Shown one piece after another: positions 18,665 through 30,939 of a stretch of 64,000 nucleotides of DNA. The stretch is from positions 3,566,501 to 3,630,500 of the forward strand of contig NZ_CP018870.1 in assembly GCF_001941845.1 (NCBI RefSeq). The letters are read 5' to 3'. A program made the position numbers and the translations under genes. Origin of the DNA: Streptomyces sp. TN58. Lineage in GTDB: Bacteria; Actinomycetota; Actinomycetes; Streptomycetales; Streptomycetaceae. The stretch's first letter is position 1. Every line of letters begins with the position of its first letter. The notes below the pieces were generated by a model. It saw only the letters and a list, made by a program, of their open reading frames with translations, was not told where the DNA came from and searched no databases.

Positions 18665-19987
18665 ATGACCAGCACGCAGGGGCGTGAGGACACCGCGGGC
18701 CGACGCGGCGTCCTCGCCAACCGGGACTTCGTCAAACTCTGGAGCGGGCAGACGGTCTCCCTCGTCGGCTCGCAGGTGACCGACATCGCGCTGCCGCTGG
18801 CGGCGGTCATCACCCTGAACGCCAGCGCGTTCCAGATCGGCCTGCTCAACGTCGCCAGGTTCGCACCGTACGTCCTGGTGACCCTGCTGGCCGGAGTCTG
18901 GTTCGACCGGCGGCGCAGGAAGCCGACCCTGATCGCGGCCGACGCGGTCCGGGTGCTGCTGATCGGCGCGTTGCCGGTGGCCCACCTGCTCGGCGTGCTC
19001 TCGCTCCCGTGGCTCTACGCCGTCGGGTTCCTGGCCGGCGTGGCGACGGTCCTCTTCGACGTGGGGATCCTCTCCTACATCCCGGGACTCGTCGACAAGG
19101 ACGACCTGGCGGACGCCAACAGCAAGATGACGGCCAGCTACTCGGTGGCCGGCATCGCCGGCCCCGGGCTGGCCGGCTTCCTGGTCGGCGCGCTGACCGC
19201 GCCCGTCGCGCTGACCGTGGGCGCCGCCACCTACCTGGCATCGGCCGTCGCCCTGTGGTGGATCCGCAGGGCGGAAGCCGAACCGGAACGGCCCGCCGAG
19301 GCGAAGTCGGTACGCGCCGACATCGTCGAGGGCCTGCGCACGGTCGTCGGCAGCCGCATCCTGCGGCACCTGGCGACCCAGTCCGCGGTGTTCAACCTGT
19401 TCGAGAACGTCATGACGACCGTCTTCCTGGTCTACGCGGTCAGGACCCTGGAACTGAGCCCCTTCCAGCTCGGCCTGGTCGTCGGCGCCGGCTCCGTCGG
19501 CGCGCTGCTCGGCGCGACGTTCTCCGGACGCATCAGCAAGCGCCTCGGCTTCGGCCCGGCGCTGCGCCTGGTCACGCTGCTGGCCTGCCTGTCGCCCGTA
19601 CTGCTGCTCGTACCCGGCGGCACCGGCCTGTTCTCCCTGGTCGTCCTCGGCGCGACGCTCGCCGTCCACGGATTCAACCTGGCCGTCTTCAACGTCAACT
19701 CGCTCACCCTGCGCCAGACCGTCACACCGGCCCGCCTGCTGGGGCGGATGAACGCCAGCTACCGGCTCATCCTCTACGGCACGATCCCGCTCGGCGCACT
19801 GCTGGCAGGCTCGCTGGCCTCCGTCTTCGGCCTGCGCACCGCCCTCGCCGTCGGCGTCGCGGGCATCGCCCTGCCGGCCGTCTGGATCACCTTCTCGCCC
19901 GTCTACCGGCTGCGGGAGATGCCCGAGGGCCCCGTCGACACGGACCAGCCCGCAAGCGTCGCGCCGTCACGCGCGGCCGAGTCGTGA
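18665..19987 (+). CDS. MFS transporter, probable product exporter
   Basis: This 440-residue major facilitator has about twelve hydrophobic segments. It includes the FVKLWSGQTVSLVGSQVTDIALPLA opening and the motif-A-like WFDRRRRKPTL loop between helices 2 and 3, typical of the enterobactin-exporter-like (EntS) branch common in actinomycete clusters. The likely job is efflux of the NRPS product and self-protection. GGAGG lies eight bases before ATG 18665. The gene is 12 bases after the aspartokinase stop and 53 bases before the NRPS start, so it is part of the operon. The exported molecule cannot be deduced from sequence. Confidence 0.9.
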   Translation: MTSTQGREDTAGRRGVLANRDFVKLWSGQTVSLVGSQVTDIALPLAAVITLNASAFQIGLLNVARFAPYVLVTLLAGVWFDRRRRKPTLIAADAVRVLLIGALPVAHLLGVLSLPWLYAVGFLAGVATVLFDVGILSYIPGLVDKDDLADANSKMTASYSVAGIAGPGLAGFLVGALTAPVALTVGAATYLASAVALWWIRRAEAEPERPAEAKSVRADIVEGLRTVVGSRILRHLATQSAVFNLFENVMTTVFLVYAVRTLELSPFQLGLVVGAGSVGALLGATFSGRISKRLGFGPALRLVTLLACLSPVLLLVPGGTGLFSLVVLGATLAVHGFNLAVFNVNSLTLRQTVTPARLLGRMNASYRLILYGTIPLGALLAGSLASVFGLRTALAVGVAGIALPAVWITFSPVYRLREMPEGPVDTDQPASVAPSRAAES

Positions 19988-20040
19988 CCGCGCCCCGCAC
20001 GCCGCTCCAACCCACCGCCCGAAAGAAGGACCACCCAGTC

Positions 20041-24129
<4,089 letters not shown>

Positions 24130-24136
24130 CCCCGTC

Positions 24137-24201
24137 CCGGGGCGCGGCCCGACCGCGCCCCGGACCCCACAGACCCCGGGCCGGCCACTGCCGCCCGGGG
24201 T
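24137..24201 (+). terminator. Tandem hairpins ending the NRPS operon
   Basis: Two strong inverted repeats lie directly after the NRPS stop. The first has an 11-bp stem (CCGGGGCGCGG at 24137-24147 with its complement at 24153-24163) and a five-base loop. The second has a 9-bp stem (ACCCCGGGC at 24173-24181 with its complement at 24193-24201), followed by TTT. This is the usual form of Streptomyces terminators, which lack long U tracts. Confidence 0.7.
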
Positions 24202-24379
24202 TTCCCCTGTGCGAAACGAAAAGGCAGAAGCCCCGGGGCCCGGTTCGGATGGGCGGGACCGTGGCGTGAAAAGGCTGGCCGAAAGCCGAAAGCGTAGCCG
24301 TGGAACGATCACCGCACTATCATCCGATTTTGCTTGGGCTTGACCAGAAGCCCAGGTGAAAGCGATGCGGGGGGATCAC

Positions 24380-25405
24380 GTGCATCACCATTTGGGTCGG
24401 CTCGGAGTAGAGGAAAAGCAAGAGCAGGCATACAGAGGCCTGTTGCGCTGTACACGCGCCACGCCCCACACCCTGGCGGTCCACCTCGGCTGTGACGACA
24501 CCGAGGCCGTGGAATCCGTGTTGAACACCCTCGTGGCCATGGGCATGGCCACCGCCGACGGGACGGAGGCCTACCGGCCGGTCGCGCCGAGCACGGTCGT
24601 CGCCCGGCTCGTCGAGCGGCGGCTCAAGGCCCTCCACGAAGAAATGCGGCACGTCTCGGAGACCCGGGACCTGCTCGAATCCCTGCTGCGCGAACAGGAA
24701 TTCGAGAACGGGGGACCGTACGGCGACTCCCAGTCCGACGCGCCACTCATCGAACGGCTCGAAGGCCTGGTCAAAGTCCGGGAGAAACTCGACGAGTTGT
24801 CGTTCTTCTGTCGGACCGAACTGCTCGCCACCCAGCCGGGCGGCCCGATGACGAAGGACAACATCGACGCCGCCCGGCCGCTCACCGAGCAGCTGCTGCG
24901 GCGCGGGGTCGCGATGCGCACCATCGTGGAGAGCGGCGCCGTCGCCGACCTGGCCACCGCCACCTACCTGCAGGAACTGACCACCAAGGGGGTACGGATC
25001 CGGGTCGTGGAGCGGACCGCCGAACGGCTGCTGATCTTCGACCGGCAGACCGCACTGGCGCCCATCGACCCGAACGACTCGACCCTGGGCGCGGTGGCCG
25101 TCCGCGAGCCGGGCCTCGTCGGCGGCATGATCGCGCTCTTCGACCGGATCTGGGCCGAGAGCCGCGAACTCCACGAGGTCGTCGGCAGCCCTGCGGAGGG
25201 CGAGGGCCCCGAGGGCGGACTGTCCGAGCTGGAAAGGCAGATCCTGGCCACCATGCAGATGGTCGACAAGGACGAGATCGGCGCGCGCGAGGTCGGCGTC
25301 TCCGTCCGCACCTACCGCAAGTACGTGGCCGCGCTCATGGGCCGCCTGGACGCGGCCAACCGCTTCCAGGCGGCGCTGCTGGCCCGCGACCGCGGCTGGA
25401 TCTGA
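24380..25405 (+). CDS. TrmB/LuxR-like transcriptional regulator
   Basis: The product has about 341 residues. The N-terminal third is a TrmB-like winged helix (EEKQEQAYRGLLRC... NTLVAMGMATADG). The middle is a phospholipase-D-like sensor fold (RPLTEQLLRRGVAMRTIVESG, RIRVVERTAERLLIFDRQ). The C-terminus is a LuxR-type helix-turn-helix beginning LSELERQILATMQMVDKDEIGA and containing VSVRTYRKYVAALMGRL. Such orphan regulators are frequent beside Streptomyces clusters. GTG 24380 is preferred because a GGGGGG run lies six bases upstream; an in-frame GTG 24356 and ATG 24365 are alternatives. It sits between the NRPS operon and the convergent lanthipeptide operon and could regulate either. Confidence 0.8.
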   Translation: MHHHLGRLGVEEKQEQAYRGLLRCTRATPHTLAVHLGCDDTEAVESVLNTLVAMGMATADGTEAYRPVAPSTVVARLVERRLKALHEEMRHVSETRDLLESLLREQEFENGGPYGDSQSDAPLIERLEGLVKVREKLDELSFFCRTELLATQPGGPMTKDNIDAARPLTEQLLRRGVAMRTIVESGAVADLATATYLQELTTKGVRIRVVERTAERLLIFDRQTALAPIDPNDSTLGAVAVREPGLVGGMIALFDRIWAESRELHEVVGSPAEGEGPEGGLSELERQILATMQMVDKDEIGAREVGVSVRTYRKYVAALMGRLDAANRFQAALLARDRGWI

Positions 25406-25441
25406 CCAGCACCGGATCCCGGGCCCGGACCCCCGGCCGCG

Positions 25442-25774
25442 TCAGCGGGCCGGGGTGTCCTCGGGGTCGAGCAGCCACTCCCAGCCGGCCAGCCCCGGGT
25501 CCTGCCACAGCCTCCGCAGCTCCTCGGTGACGGCCTCGGCGGCCATCGCCTCCGGCAGGACGACCGCCAGCGAGAAGCCGACCTGGAAGAACTGCACCGT
25601 TCCGCGCCATCCCGACGGCAGGAGGGACGACACCCGCACCGCCGTCGTCTCCGGCGCACCGGGCCGCCCGTGGGCCGACACGGACGCCGCCGCCGGGGAC
25701 GGCATCACAAGGACGCGCAGGAAGGTCAGCGCACCGGTGTCCCGCGGCGCGGGCTCGTGAGAGCCGTCTGTCAT
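25442..25774 (-). CDS. Hypothetical 110-residue protein, last gene of the lanthipeptide operon
   Basis: No family was recognised. The protein is soluble, with a disordered N-terminus, a central SLLPSGWRGTVQFFQVGFSLAVVLP stretch and a C-terminal acidic helix containing several Trp (LWQDPGLAGWEWLLDPED). Its ATG overlaps the stop of the M16 peptidase gene (ATGA, 25771-25774), so it is translated with the lanthipeptide genes. It may be an accessory or immunity factor; nothing in the sequence decides. Confidence 0.7.
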   Translation of the reverse strand: MTDGSHEPAPRDTGALTFLRVLVMPSPAAASVSAHGRPGAPETTAVRVSSLLPSGWRGTVQFFQVGFSLAVVLPEAMAAEAVTEELRRLWQDPGLAGWEWLLDPEDTPAR

Positions 25775-28305
25775 GCCGCCCGCCCGTCCGGCAGGACCCG
25801 CGCCGCCTCGTCCGTGTCCGTGCCCGCCGTGTCAGCCGTCTCCGTCAGGTCCACCGCGTCCGTCCGCACGGCCAGGGCCGTCAGCGGGCGCTCCGCGAAC
25901 ATCCGTACGGCGGCTCGGGAGACATCGGCGAACGGGGCCTCGCGCAACGCCCGGGGCAGGCGCATGAGCCAGGTCGCGTCGTGCCCGTAGGCGGCGGTCT
26001 GACAGAGCATGTCCGCAAGGGTCTCCTGTGCGTCGAACACGCTCAGCACCTGACCCGCGCAGAAGATCCGCGTGGCGTCCGTCTCGGCCGCCGTGAACGG
26101 CTCGCGCGCCAGCCGGCGCACCCGCTCGCGCAACTCCCCGACCGTATGCGGCCGGTACGGCCCTTCGTGCCAGGCCCGCAGGTAGGCGCGGTGGCCCGCC
26201 GCGACCATGTCGCGGCCGGTGATCACGGTCAGGCCGGGGGTGCGGTCGACGGCCAGCCGGGAGCCGAACCAGCCACCCAGCGCGGCCGTGGCCAGGTAGT
26301 CCGCCGCCTCGGTCGCGGTGCTCATCGCTGCCGGCGCACAGAGGGTCACGTGCGCCTCGGCGGCACCCGGCCGGTGCAGGGTCAGCACGGTGTCCTCCCC
26401 GTAGGCGTCTGCGGGCCCCGGCGCCGCCCCCTCGGGGGTGACGGCATCGGCGGCGCTCCACCCGGCGAGGGTACGGGTCACGAGGGCGGCCGTGGCGTCC
26501 GGGTCGCCGGGGCCCGTCACCACGACCACGGCGCCCGCGGGTCCGGGCAGTGCGGCGGCGTCGCCGGTCCCCGGGAGCAGCCGCAGGCGCAGTGCGGCGT
26601 CGGCGGCCCGCTGGAGCGCGGTCGCGGCCGGAGCGGCCGACACCGCGGCGTGCGCGGGCCCGTTCGCCGCGCCCGCCGCGGCCGTACCGCGGGCCAGGAC
26701 CGTCCCGACGACCGTACGCAGCCAGTCCCCGGCCCGCTCGGCCGGCGCGTGACCGCTCACTTCCAGCCACTGGTCGTCCGTGGTCACCTGGACGGTGCCG
26801 AAGTGTCCCGTGGCCCGCCAGGCCGCGCCCGCCCGCAGCTGGGCCTCGTACGCCAGCCGCCGGATCCGACCCGGGGCCCGCCAGCCGTCCGGACCGAGCG
26901 GCGCCTTGATCCGCAGCTCGGCGAGCGGGGTCCGCTCGTCCCGGTAGCAGACCACGCGGGTGCCGGCCGGGGTGTGCGTCTCGGCCCACGCGGGCACCAC
27001 CGGCTCGCCGGTGGTGCCCGCGCATCCGACCGGGGCGGCCGGGGCCTCGTACGGCGCCGGGCGGGTGCGCTCCGGGCCCGGCGCCAGCACCAGCACGGCC
27101 CGCGCCGACCCGCGCAACGCCCGCGCCGCCCCGGCCACTTCGGCGGGGCCGATGTCGGCCAGCAGGTCCGGCAGCTCGGCGAGGAGTCCGGGGCGGCCGA
27201 AGAGCAGCTCCAGCCGGCCCAGCGCGCGGGCCCGGGTCTGCAGGTCGTCGTGGCGGCGCACGTGGTCCAGGGCCAGGTCGCGGACGGCCGTGCGGACCGC
27301 CTCGCCGTGGCCCGGCGCGCCCGGCTCCGCCCAGTGCGCCAGCCCGGCGTCGACCCGTTCCACGAACCGTTCGGGCGCGGTGTCCGGCGGCAGCAGCCCG
27401 GTGACCACCAGGGTCTCGGGGGCCAGGGCGTCGAGCGGCCCGAAGAAGCCGCAGCTCGTCTCGACGGGACCGCCACCGCCCCGCGCGCCGGTGGCGCGCA
27501 GCAGCCGGGCCAGCACGGTGTGCGCGAGGTACCCGGCCAGGTCGCGGGCCGGGTCCGGCAGCCGGTAGCCGAGCGCCACGGCGGTCGCGGCCACGCCCGG
27601 TTCGGTGCCGTACGCCCACCGGTCCGCTTCCGGCGCCCGCTCGCGCAGGTCCGGGCGGGTGGGCACGGGCCGCCCCGGGATGTCCCCGAAGTACCGCTCG
27701 ACCAGCGCGCGGGCCTCGGCCGCGTCGAACCCGCCGACGAGCGTCAGCACGGCGTTGCCGGGCGCGTAGTGCTCGGCGAAGAAGGCCCGGCAGTCGGCGA
27801 CGGTCGCGCTGCGCAGCCGCTCCGGGTCCCCGTACCCGTCGTGCGCGTTGGCGTACGAGCGGTAGAGCACAGAGGGCAGCAGCGGCCAGGGGAAGCCGCC
27901 GTACGGGCGCTCCACGGTCGTCCCGCGGATCTCCAGGGCGACGCCCTCAAGCTGCTCCGCGAGGGCCTCCTCGGTGAACAGCGGCGCCCGCATCCGGTCG
28001 GCTTCGGCGAACAGCGCCCCGTCGAGGGCGGAGGCGGGCACGGCCTGGTAGTAGTCCGTGTAGTCCTGGTGCGTGGTGCCGTTCGCGGAACCGCCGAGCC
28101 GGTGGATCCGGTCGTAGAACTCGCCTCCGGCCAGCTGGGCGCTGCCCTGGAACATGAGGTGCTCGAAGAGGTGCGCGAAGCCCTCGCGGCCGGGGGGTTC
28201 GGACCGGAACCCGACCCCGTAGTGCACGGCCACCGCCACCCGGGGGTGGCCGTGGGAGGGGGCGAGCAGCACCCGGAGCCCGTTGGGCAGGGTGAACCGG
28301 TGCAT
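25771..28305 (-). CDS. M16-family zinc metallopeptidase, candidate leader peptidase
   Basis: The product has 844 residues from ATG 28305; the frame is open further upstream but only as a shadow of the next gene. It opens MHRFTLPNGLRVLLAP and carries the inverted zinc motif HLFEH at 45-49 with the distal ligand Glu125 (LEIRG), then further M16 repeats (SVFDAQETLADMLCQ, GWFGSRLAVDRTPGL), so both halves of the M16 clamp are in one chain. Class V lanthipeptide clusters carry M16 peptidases, which probably trim the leader. It overlaps the stop of the upstream gene by one base. Confidence 0.9.
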   Translation of the reverse strand: MHRFTLPNGLRVLLAPSHGHPRVAVAVHYGVGFRSEPPGREGFAHLFEHLMFQGSAQLAGGEFYDRIHRLGGSANGTTHQDYTDYYQAVPASALDGALFAEADRMRAPLFTEEALAEQLEGVALEIRGTTVERPYGGFPWPLLPSVLYRSYANAHDGYGDPERLRSATVADCRAFFAEHYAPGNAVLTLVGGFDAAEARALVERYFGDIPGRPVPTRPDLRERAPEADRWAYGTEPGVAATAVALGYRLPDPARDLAGYLAHTVLARLLRATGARGGGGPVETSCGFFGPLDALAPETLVVTGLLPPDTAPERFVERVDAGLAHWAEPGAPGHGEAVRTAVRDLALDHVRRHDDLQTRARALGRLELLFGRPGLLAELPDLLADIGPAEVAGAARALRGSARAVLVLAPGPERTRPAPYEAPAAPVGCAGTTGEPVVPAWAETHTPAGTRVVCYRDERTPLAELRIKAPLGPDGWRAPGRIRRLAYEAQLRAGAAWRATGHFGTVQVTTDDQWLEVSGHAPAERAGDWLRTVVGTVLARGTAAAGAANGPAHAAVSAAPAATALQRAADAALRLRLLPGTGDAAALPGPAGAVVVVTGPGDPDATAALVTRTLAGWSAADAVTPEGAAPGPADAYGEDTVLTLHRPGAAEAHVTLCAPAAMSTATEAADYLATAALGGWFGSRLAVDRTPGLTVITGRDMVAAGHRAYLRAWHEGPYRPHTVGELRERVRRLAREPFTAAETDATRIFCAGQVLSVFDAQETLADMLCQTAAYGHDATWLMRLPRALREAPFADVSRAAVRMFAERPLTALAVRTDAVDLTETADTAGTDTDEAARVLPDGRAA

Positions 28306-29267
28306 CAGTGGTCTCCTGGTGCGGTGGGACCGCCGAAGCCGGTGAGGTAGCCGAGGAAGCCGGCGAAGCGTTCGACGGTCTCCGGCTGCCAGCCGACGTA
28401 GGCGGTGTAGTCGTGCAGGTGCAGGGCGATGCGCAGGGCCGCCAGCCGCGGCCGCAGCGGACCGAGGGAGCGCCCGTACCCCTCCTCGACGGCGTCGACG
28501 AGGGACTGCCAGGCCCGGCTGTCGCCGGAGAGCTGCCAGGCGAGCTCGGTGAGCTCGCCGACGGCCCAGCCCACGTCGGAGTACCAGGGGGCGAGGCACA
28601 GGTCCTCGCCGGCCAGCAGCTCCACGGGGCCGTCGGCGGCGGGGCCGGACACGGGGGCGGCGGCGACGAGCGAGCCGAGGCCGGGCGCGCCGTGGGAGAC
28701 GACGAGGGCCGGGTCGGCGGCGAGTTCGGCGGTCCAGTCGCGCAGCCGGTGCCAGCGCTCGGCGCCGAGCCGCTCGCGCAGTACGGACGCGGCCTGCGCG
28801 GCCCAGACCTCCGGCGCGCGGCCGGCGAGCCACGCGTCGAGCCGGGCCCAGCCGCGCGAGGCGGTGGACGGGGCCGGCACGCCGGACGGGACGGGCACCG
28901 GGACCGGGGCGGTGTGCAGGGCGGCGAGGGCGCGGCCGAGGGCGTGCAGGGCCGGGCGCAGCCCGGGGTGCGGGCCGTGCCGCAGCAGGTGGCCGGCCAC
29001 GGACTCGTCCCCGGACAGGCCGCGGTAGGCGCGCGCGCCGCCGGGCAGCTCCTCCCCGTGGACCAGGCGCACGCCCGGGGTCGGGGGGGTCTCGGGGAGC
29101 GGGGTCGGCAGCGGGTGGAAGCCGGCGGGGGCGAGCGGTCCGGGCTCGCGGATCCACAGGCCGCCGTGGACGGTCGTGCGCAGCAGCCCGGTCCCGAAGC
29201 GGACGGGACCGCCGCCGACGCCCTCGGCGGCCTCCTTGACGGCGGTGGCGGTGGGGGTGGCGGTCAC
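28305..29267 (-). CDS. Degenerate aminoglycoside-phosphotransferase-like protein, possible third lanthionine-forming component
   Basis: From GTG 29267 (GTGA overlap with the flavoprotein gene) the product is 320 residues. The overall order resembles an APH fold, but the catalytic HxDxxxxN reads VVSHGAPGLGSLVAA and the metal-binding DxD region reads EDLCLAPWYSDVGWAVGEL, so phosphotransfer is doubtful. Class V lanthipeptide synthesis needs a kinase, a lyase and a third protein of unclear chemistry (LxmX in the lexapeptide pathway). This protein is the best candidate here, either for that role or as a cyclase or scaffold. The assignment to LxmX is inference from context. Confidence 0.6.
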   Translation of the reverse strand: MTATPTATAVKEAAEGVGGGPVRFGTGLLRTTVHGGLWIREPGPLAPAGFHPLPTPLPETPPTPGVRLVHGEELPGGARAYRGLSGDESVAGHLLRHGPHPGLRPALHALGRALAALHTAPVPVPVPSGVPAPSTASRGWARLDAWLAGRAPEVWAAQAASVLRERLGAERWHRLRDWTAELAADPALVVSHGAPGLGSLVAAAPVSGPAADGPVELLAGEDLCLAPWYSDVGWAVGELTELAWQLSGDSRAWQSLVDAVEEGYGRSLGPLRPRLAALRIALHLHDYTAYVGWQPETVERFAGFLGYLTGFGGPTAPGDH

Positions 29268-29980
29268 AGCGTGCTCGCCGGCGGCGGGAGGGGCACGGAC
29301 CCGGCGGCGGCCAGTTCGCGGCGGCGCTGCTCGACCATCGCGAGCGCGTCGGGCAGCGGCGCGGGCGCCCAGGCGTCCTCGCGGCCCGTGGTCATGGAGA
29401 GCCCGGGACGCGGCGGCAGCACGGCCACGTTGGGACGGGCGGCCAGCGCCGCGTGGTGGGCCCGGTAGGCGGCGCTGTGCAGCCCGCCCGGCGGCAGCGC
29501 GGGCAGCAGCACCACCGGGGCGGTGGTGCACTGCGCGGCCAGCAGCGCGGGGCTGTCGGCCAGCCCGAGGGCCAGGCGCGCCATGAAGTGCAGGGTGGCG
29601 GGGGCGACGACCACGGCTTCGGCCCACTCGGTCCACAGCACGTGCCGCGCGTGCACCTCGTCCTCGGCCCACCGGTCCGGCAGGACCTCGGCGCCGCTGT
29701 GCCCGGCGAGCGTGACCCGGCTGACGAACCGCTCGGCGCTCGCGGTCACCCCGATCCGCAGCTCCAGGGACGGGTACGTGCTGCGCAACCAGCCAAGCCA
29801 ATACGGTAGTTCGGCGGCTGCCACGGCCCCGGTCACCACGAGCAGCAGCCGCGAGATCCCCAGCGCGGGCGCCGGTACGGCGGCCACGGAACCGGGGGCG
29901 GCCTGCGCGGCGACCGCCGCCGGAACGGTCTCCGGGGCCGGGGCCGCCGGGGTCGCGGGGGCCTGCGTACCGGCGCTCAC
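29264..29980 (-). CDS. HFCD-family flavoprotein, cysteine decarboxylase of the EpiD/CypD type
   Basis: From GTG 29980 (GTGA overlap with the preceding reductase gene) the product is 238 residues. After an Ala/Pro-rich leader of about 40 residues comes the FMN-binding start LLLVVTGAVAAAELPYWLGW, then VVVAPATLHFMARLALGLADSPALLA in place of the usual PASANT block, and a late PPGGLHSAAY segment. These enzymes oxidatively decarboxylate a C-terminal cysteine to the thioenol used for AviCys/AviMeCys rings. Only the third precursor (36559-36765) ends in Cys, so that peptide is its probable substrate. Confidence 0.85.
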   Translation of the reverse strand: MSAGTQAPATPAAPAPETVPAAVAAQAAPGSVAAVPAPALGISRLLLVVTGAVAAAELPYWLGWLRSTYPSLELRIGVTASAERFVSRVTLAGHSGAEVLPDRWAEDEVHARHVLWTEWAEAVVVAPATLHFMARLALGLADSPALLAAQCTTAPVVLLPALPPGGLHSAAYRAHHAALAARPNVAVLPPRPGLSMTTGREDAWAPAPLPDALAMVEQRRRELAAAGSVPLPPPASTL

Positions 29981-30939
29981 CGCGTCAGCTCCGGCAGCAT
30001 CGCCTGCAGGTCCGCCAGCGCGGAGGGCAGCCCCTCCACCTGGCACACACCGGTCAGGTTCAGCGCGATCTCGTCGACGCCCACCGCCGCGTACTCCACG
30101 AGCCGGTCACGCACCTCGCCGAGGTCGCCGTGGACGAACGCGCCGCCCTCGATCACGGCCTTCGCGACGGACAGCGGGTCGGGCTGGTCGACGTCGATGC
30201 CCGAGCGGCGCAGCATGTCCTGGTAGTGCGGCATCGAGAGGTGGCCGGTGTTGCCGGCCAGGACCAGCTTCGCCGGGTCCCGGTCGGGCGCGGTCAGCGC
30301 CACCGGGACCATCGCCACCAGGCGCGGCATCGGCCGGCCCGCGGCCTCGGCCCCGGCCCGGAGCTCGGGAACGATGACGTCCCGCAGGTACTTCGGCGGG
30401 GTCAGCCACGTGATGGCCACGTCCGCCACCTCGCCGGCCAGCCGGGCCATCTTCGGCCGCAGCACGCCGGCGCCGAGCTCGACGCGCGGTCCCGGCAGGG
30501 ACGGCAGCCCGATGCGGCAGTCGAAGTACTCGCCGCGCAGCTCGACCTCGCGGCCGGCCAGCAGGCCGCCCATGATGGTGAAGTACTCGCGCACCGCGCC
30601 CAGCTGGCTGCGGTAGGGCGCGCCCAGCACGTTCTTCTGGAGGATCGCCGCGCCCGGTCCGATGCCCGCGACCACCGGGTGGCCGGTGGTCACCGCGAGG
30701 GACTTGGCCTGGAGCGCGGCCTCGATCGGGTGTCGGAAGGGCATCAGCGTGACCGCCGTGCCCACCGGGATCCGGAATCCGGAGGCCGCCGCGTACGTGA
30801 AGGTCTGGTACGGCTCGGACATCAGGGCCTGGCCCTGCCACAGCCGGTCCGCGGCGCCGGAGGCGACCAGCGCGGCCAGCGGGAGCGCCTGCTCGTGCCG
30901 GGTCGGCATGAACGGCATCATGATCGAGTACTTGGTCAT
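29977..30939 (-). CDS. Luciferase-like (LLM) F420-dependent reductase
   Basis: The 320-residue protein has the luciferase-like TIM-barrel pattern: MTKYSIMMPFMPTRHEQALP, then a TLMPFRHPIEAALQAKSLA and VVAGIGPGAAILQKNVLG block, and a C-terminal SALADLQAMLPEL helix. LLM proteins with these features use F420 or FMN. In the lexapeptide pathway a homologous F420H2-dependent enzyme (LxmJ) reduces dehydroalanine to D-alanine, and the same role is inferred here. The start overlaps the ABC transporter stop (ATGA) and its stop overlaps the flavoprotein start, so all three are coupled. Confidence 0.85.
   Translation of the reverse strand: MTKYSIMMPFMPTRHEQALPLAALVASGAADRLWQGQALMSEPYQTFTYAAASGFRIPVGTAVTLMPFRHPIEAALQAKSLAVTTGHPVVAGIGPGAAILQKNVLGAPYRSQLGAVREYFTIMGGLLAGREVELRGEYFDCRIGLPSLPGPRVELGAGVLRPKMARLAGEVADVAITWLTPPKYLRDVIVPELRAGAEAAGRPMPRLVAMVPVALTAPDRDPAKLVLAGNTGHLSMPHYQDMLRRSGIDVDQPDPLSVAKAVIEGGAFVHGDLGEVRDRLVEYAAVGVDEIALNLTGVCQVEGLPSALADLQAMLPELTR

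Noticed and set aside
24356-24379. Upstream starts (GTG 24356, ATG 24365) for the TrmB/LuxR-like regulator
   Set aside because: Neither has a ribosome site as good as the GGGGGG run before GTG 24380, though they cannot be excluded.
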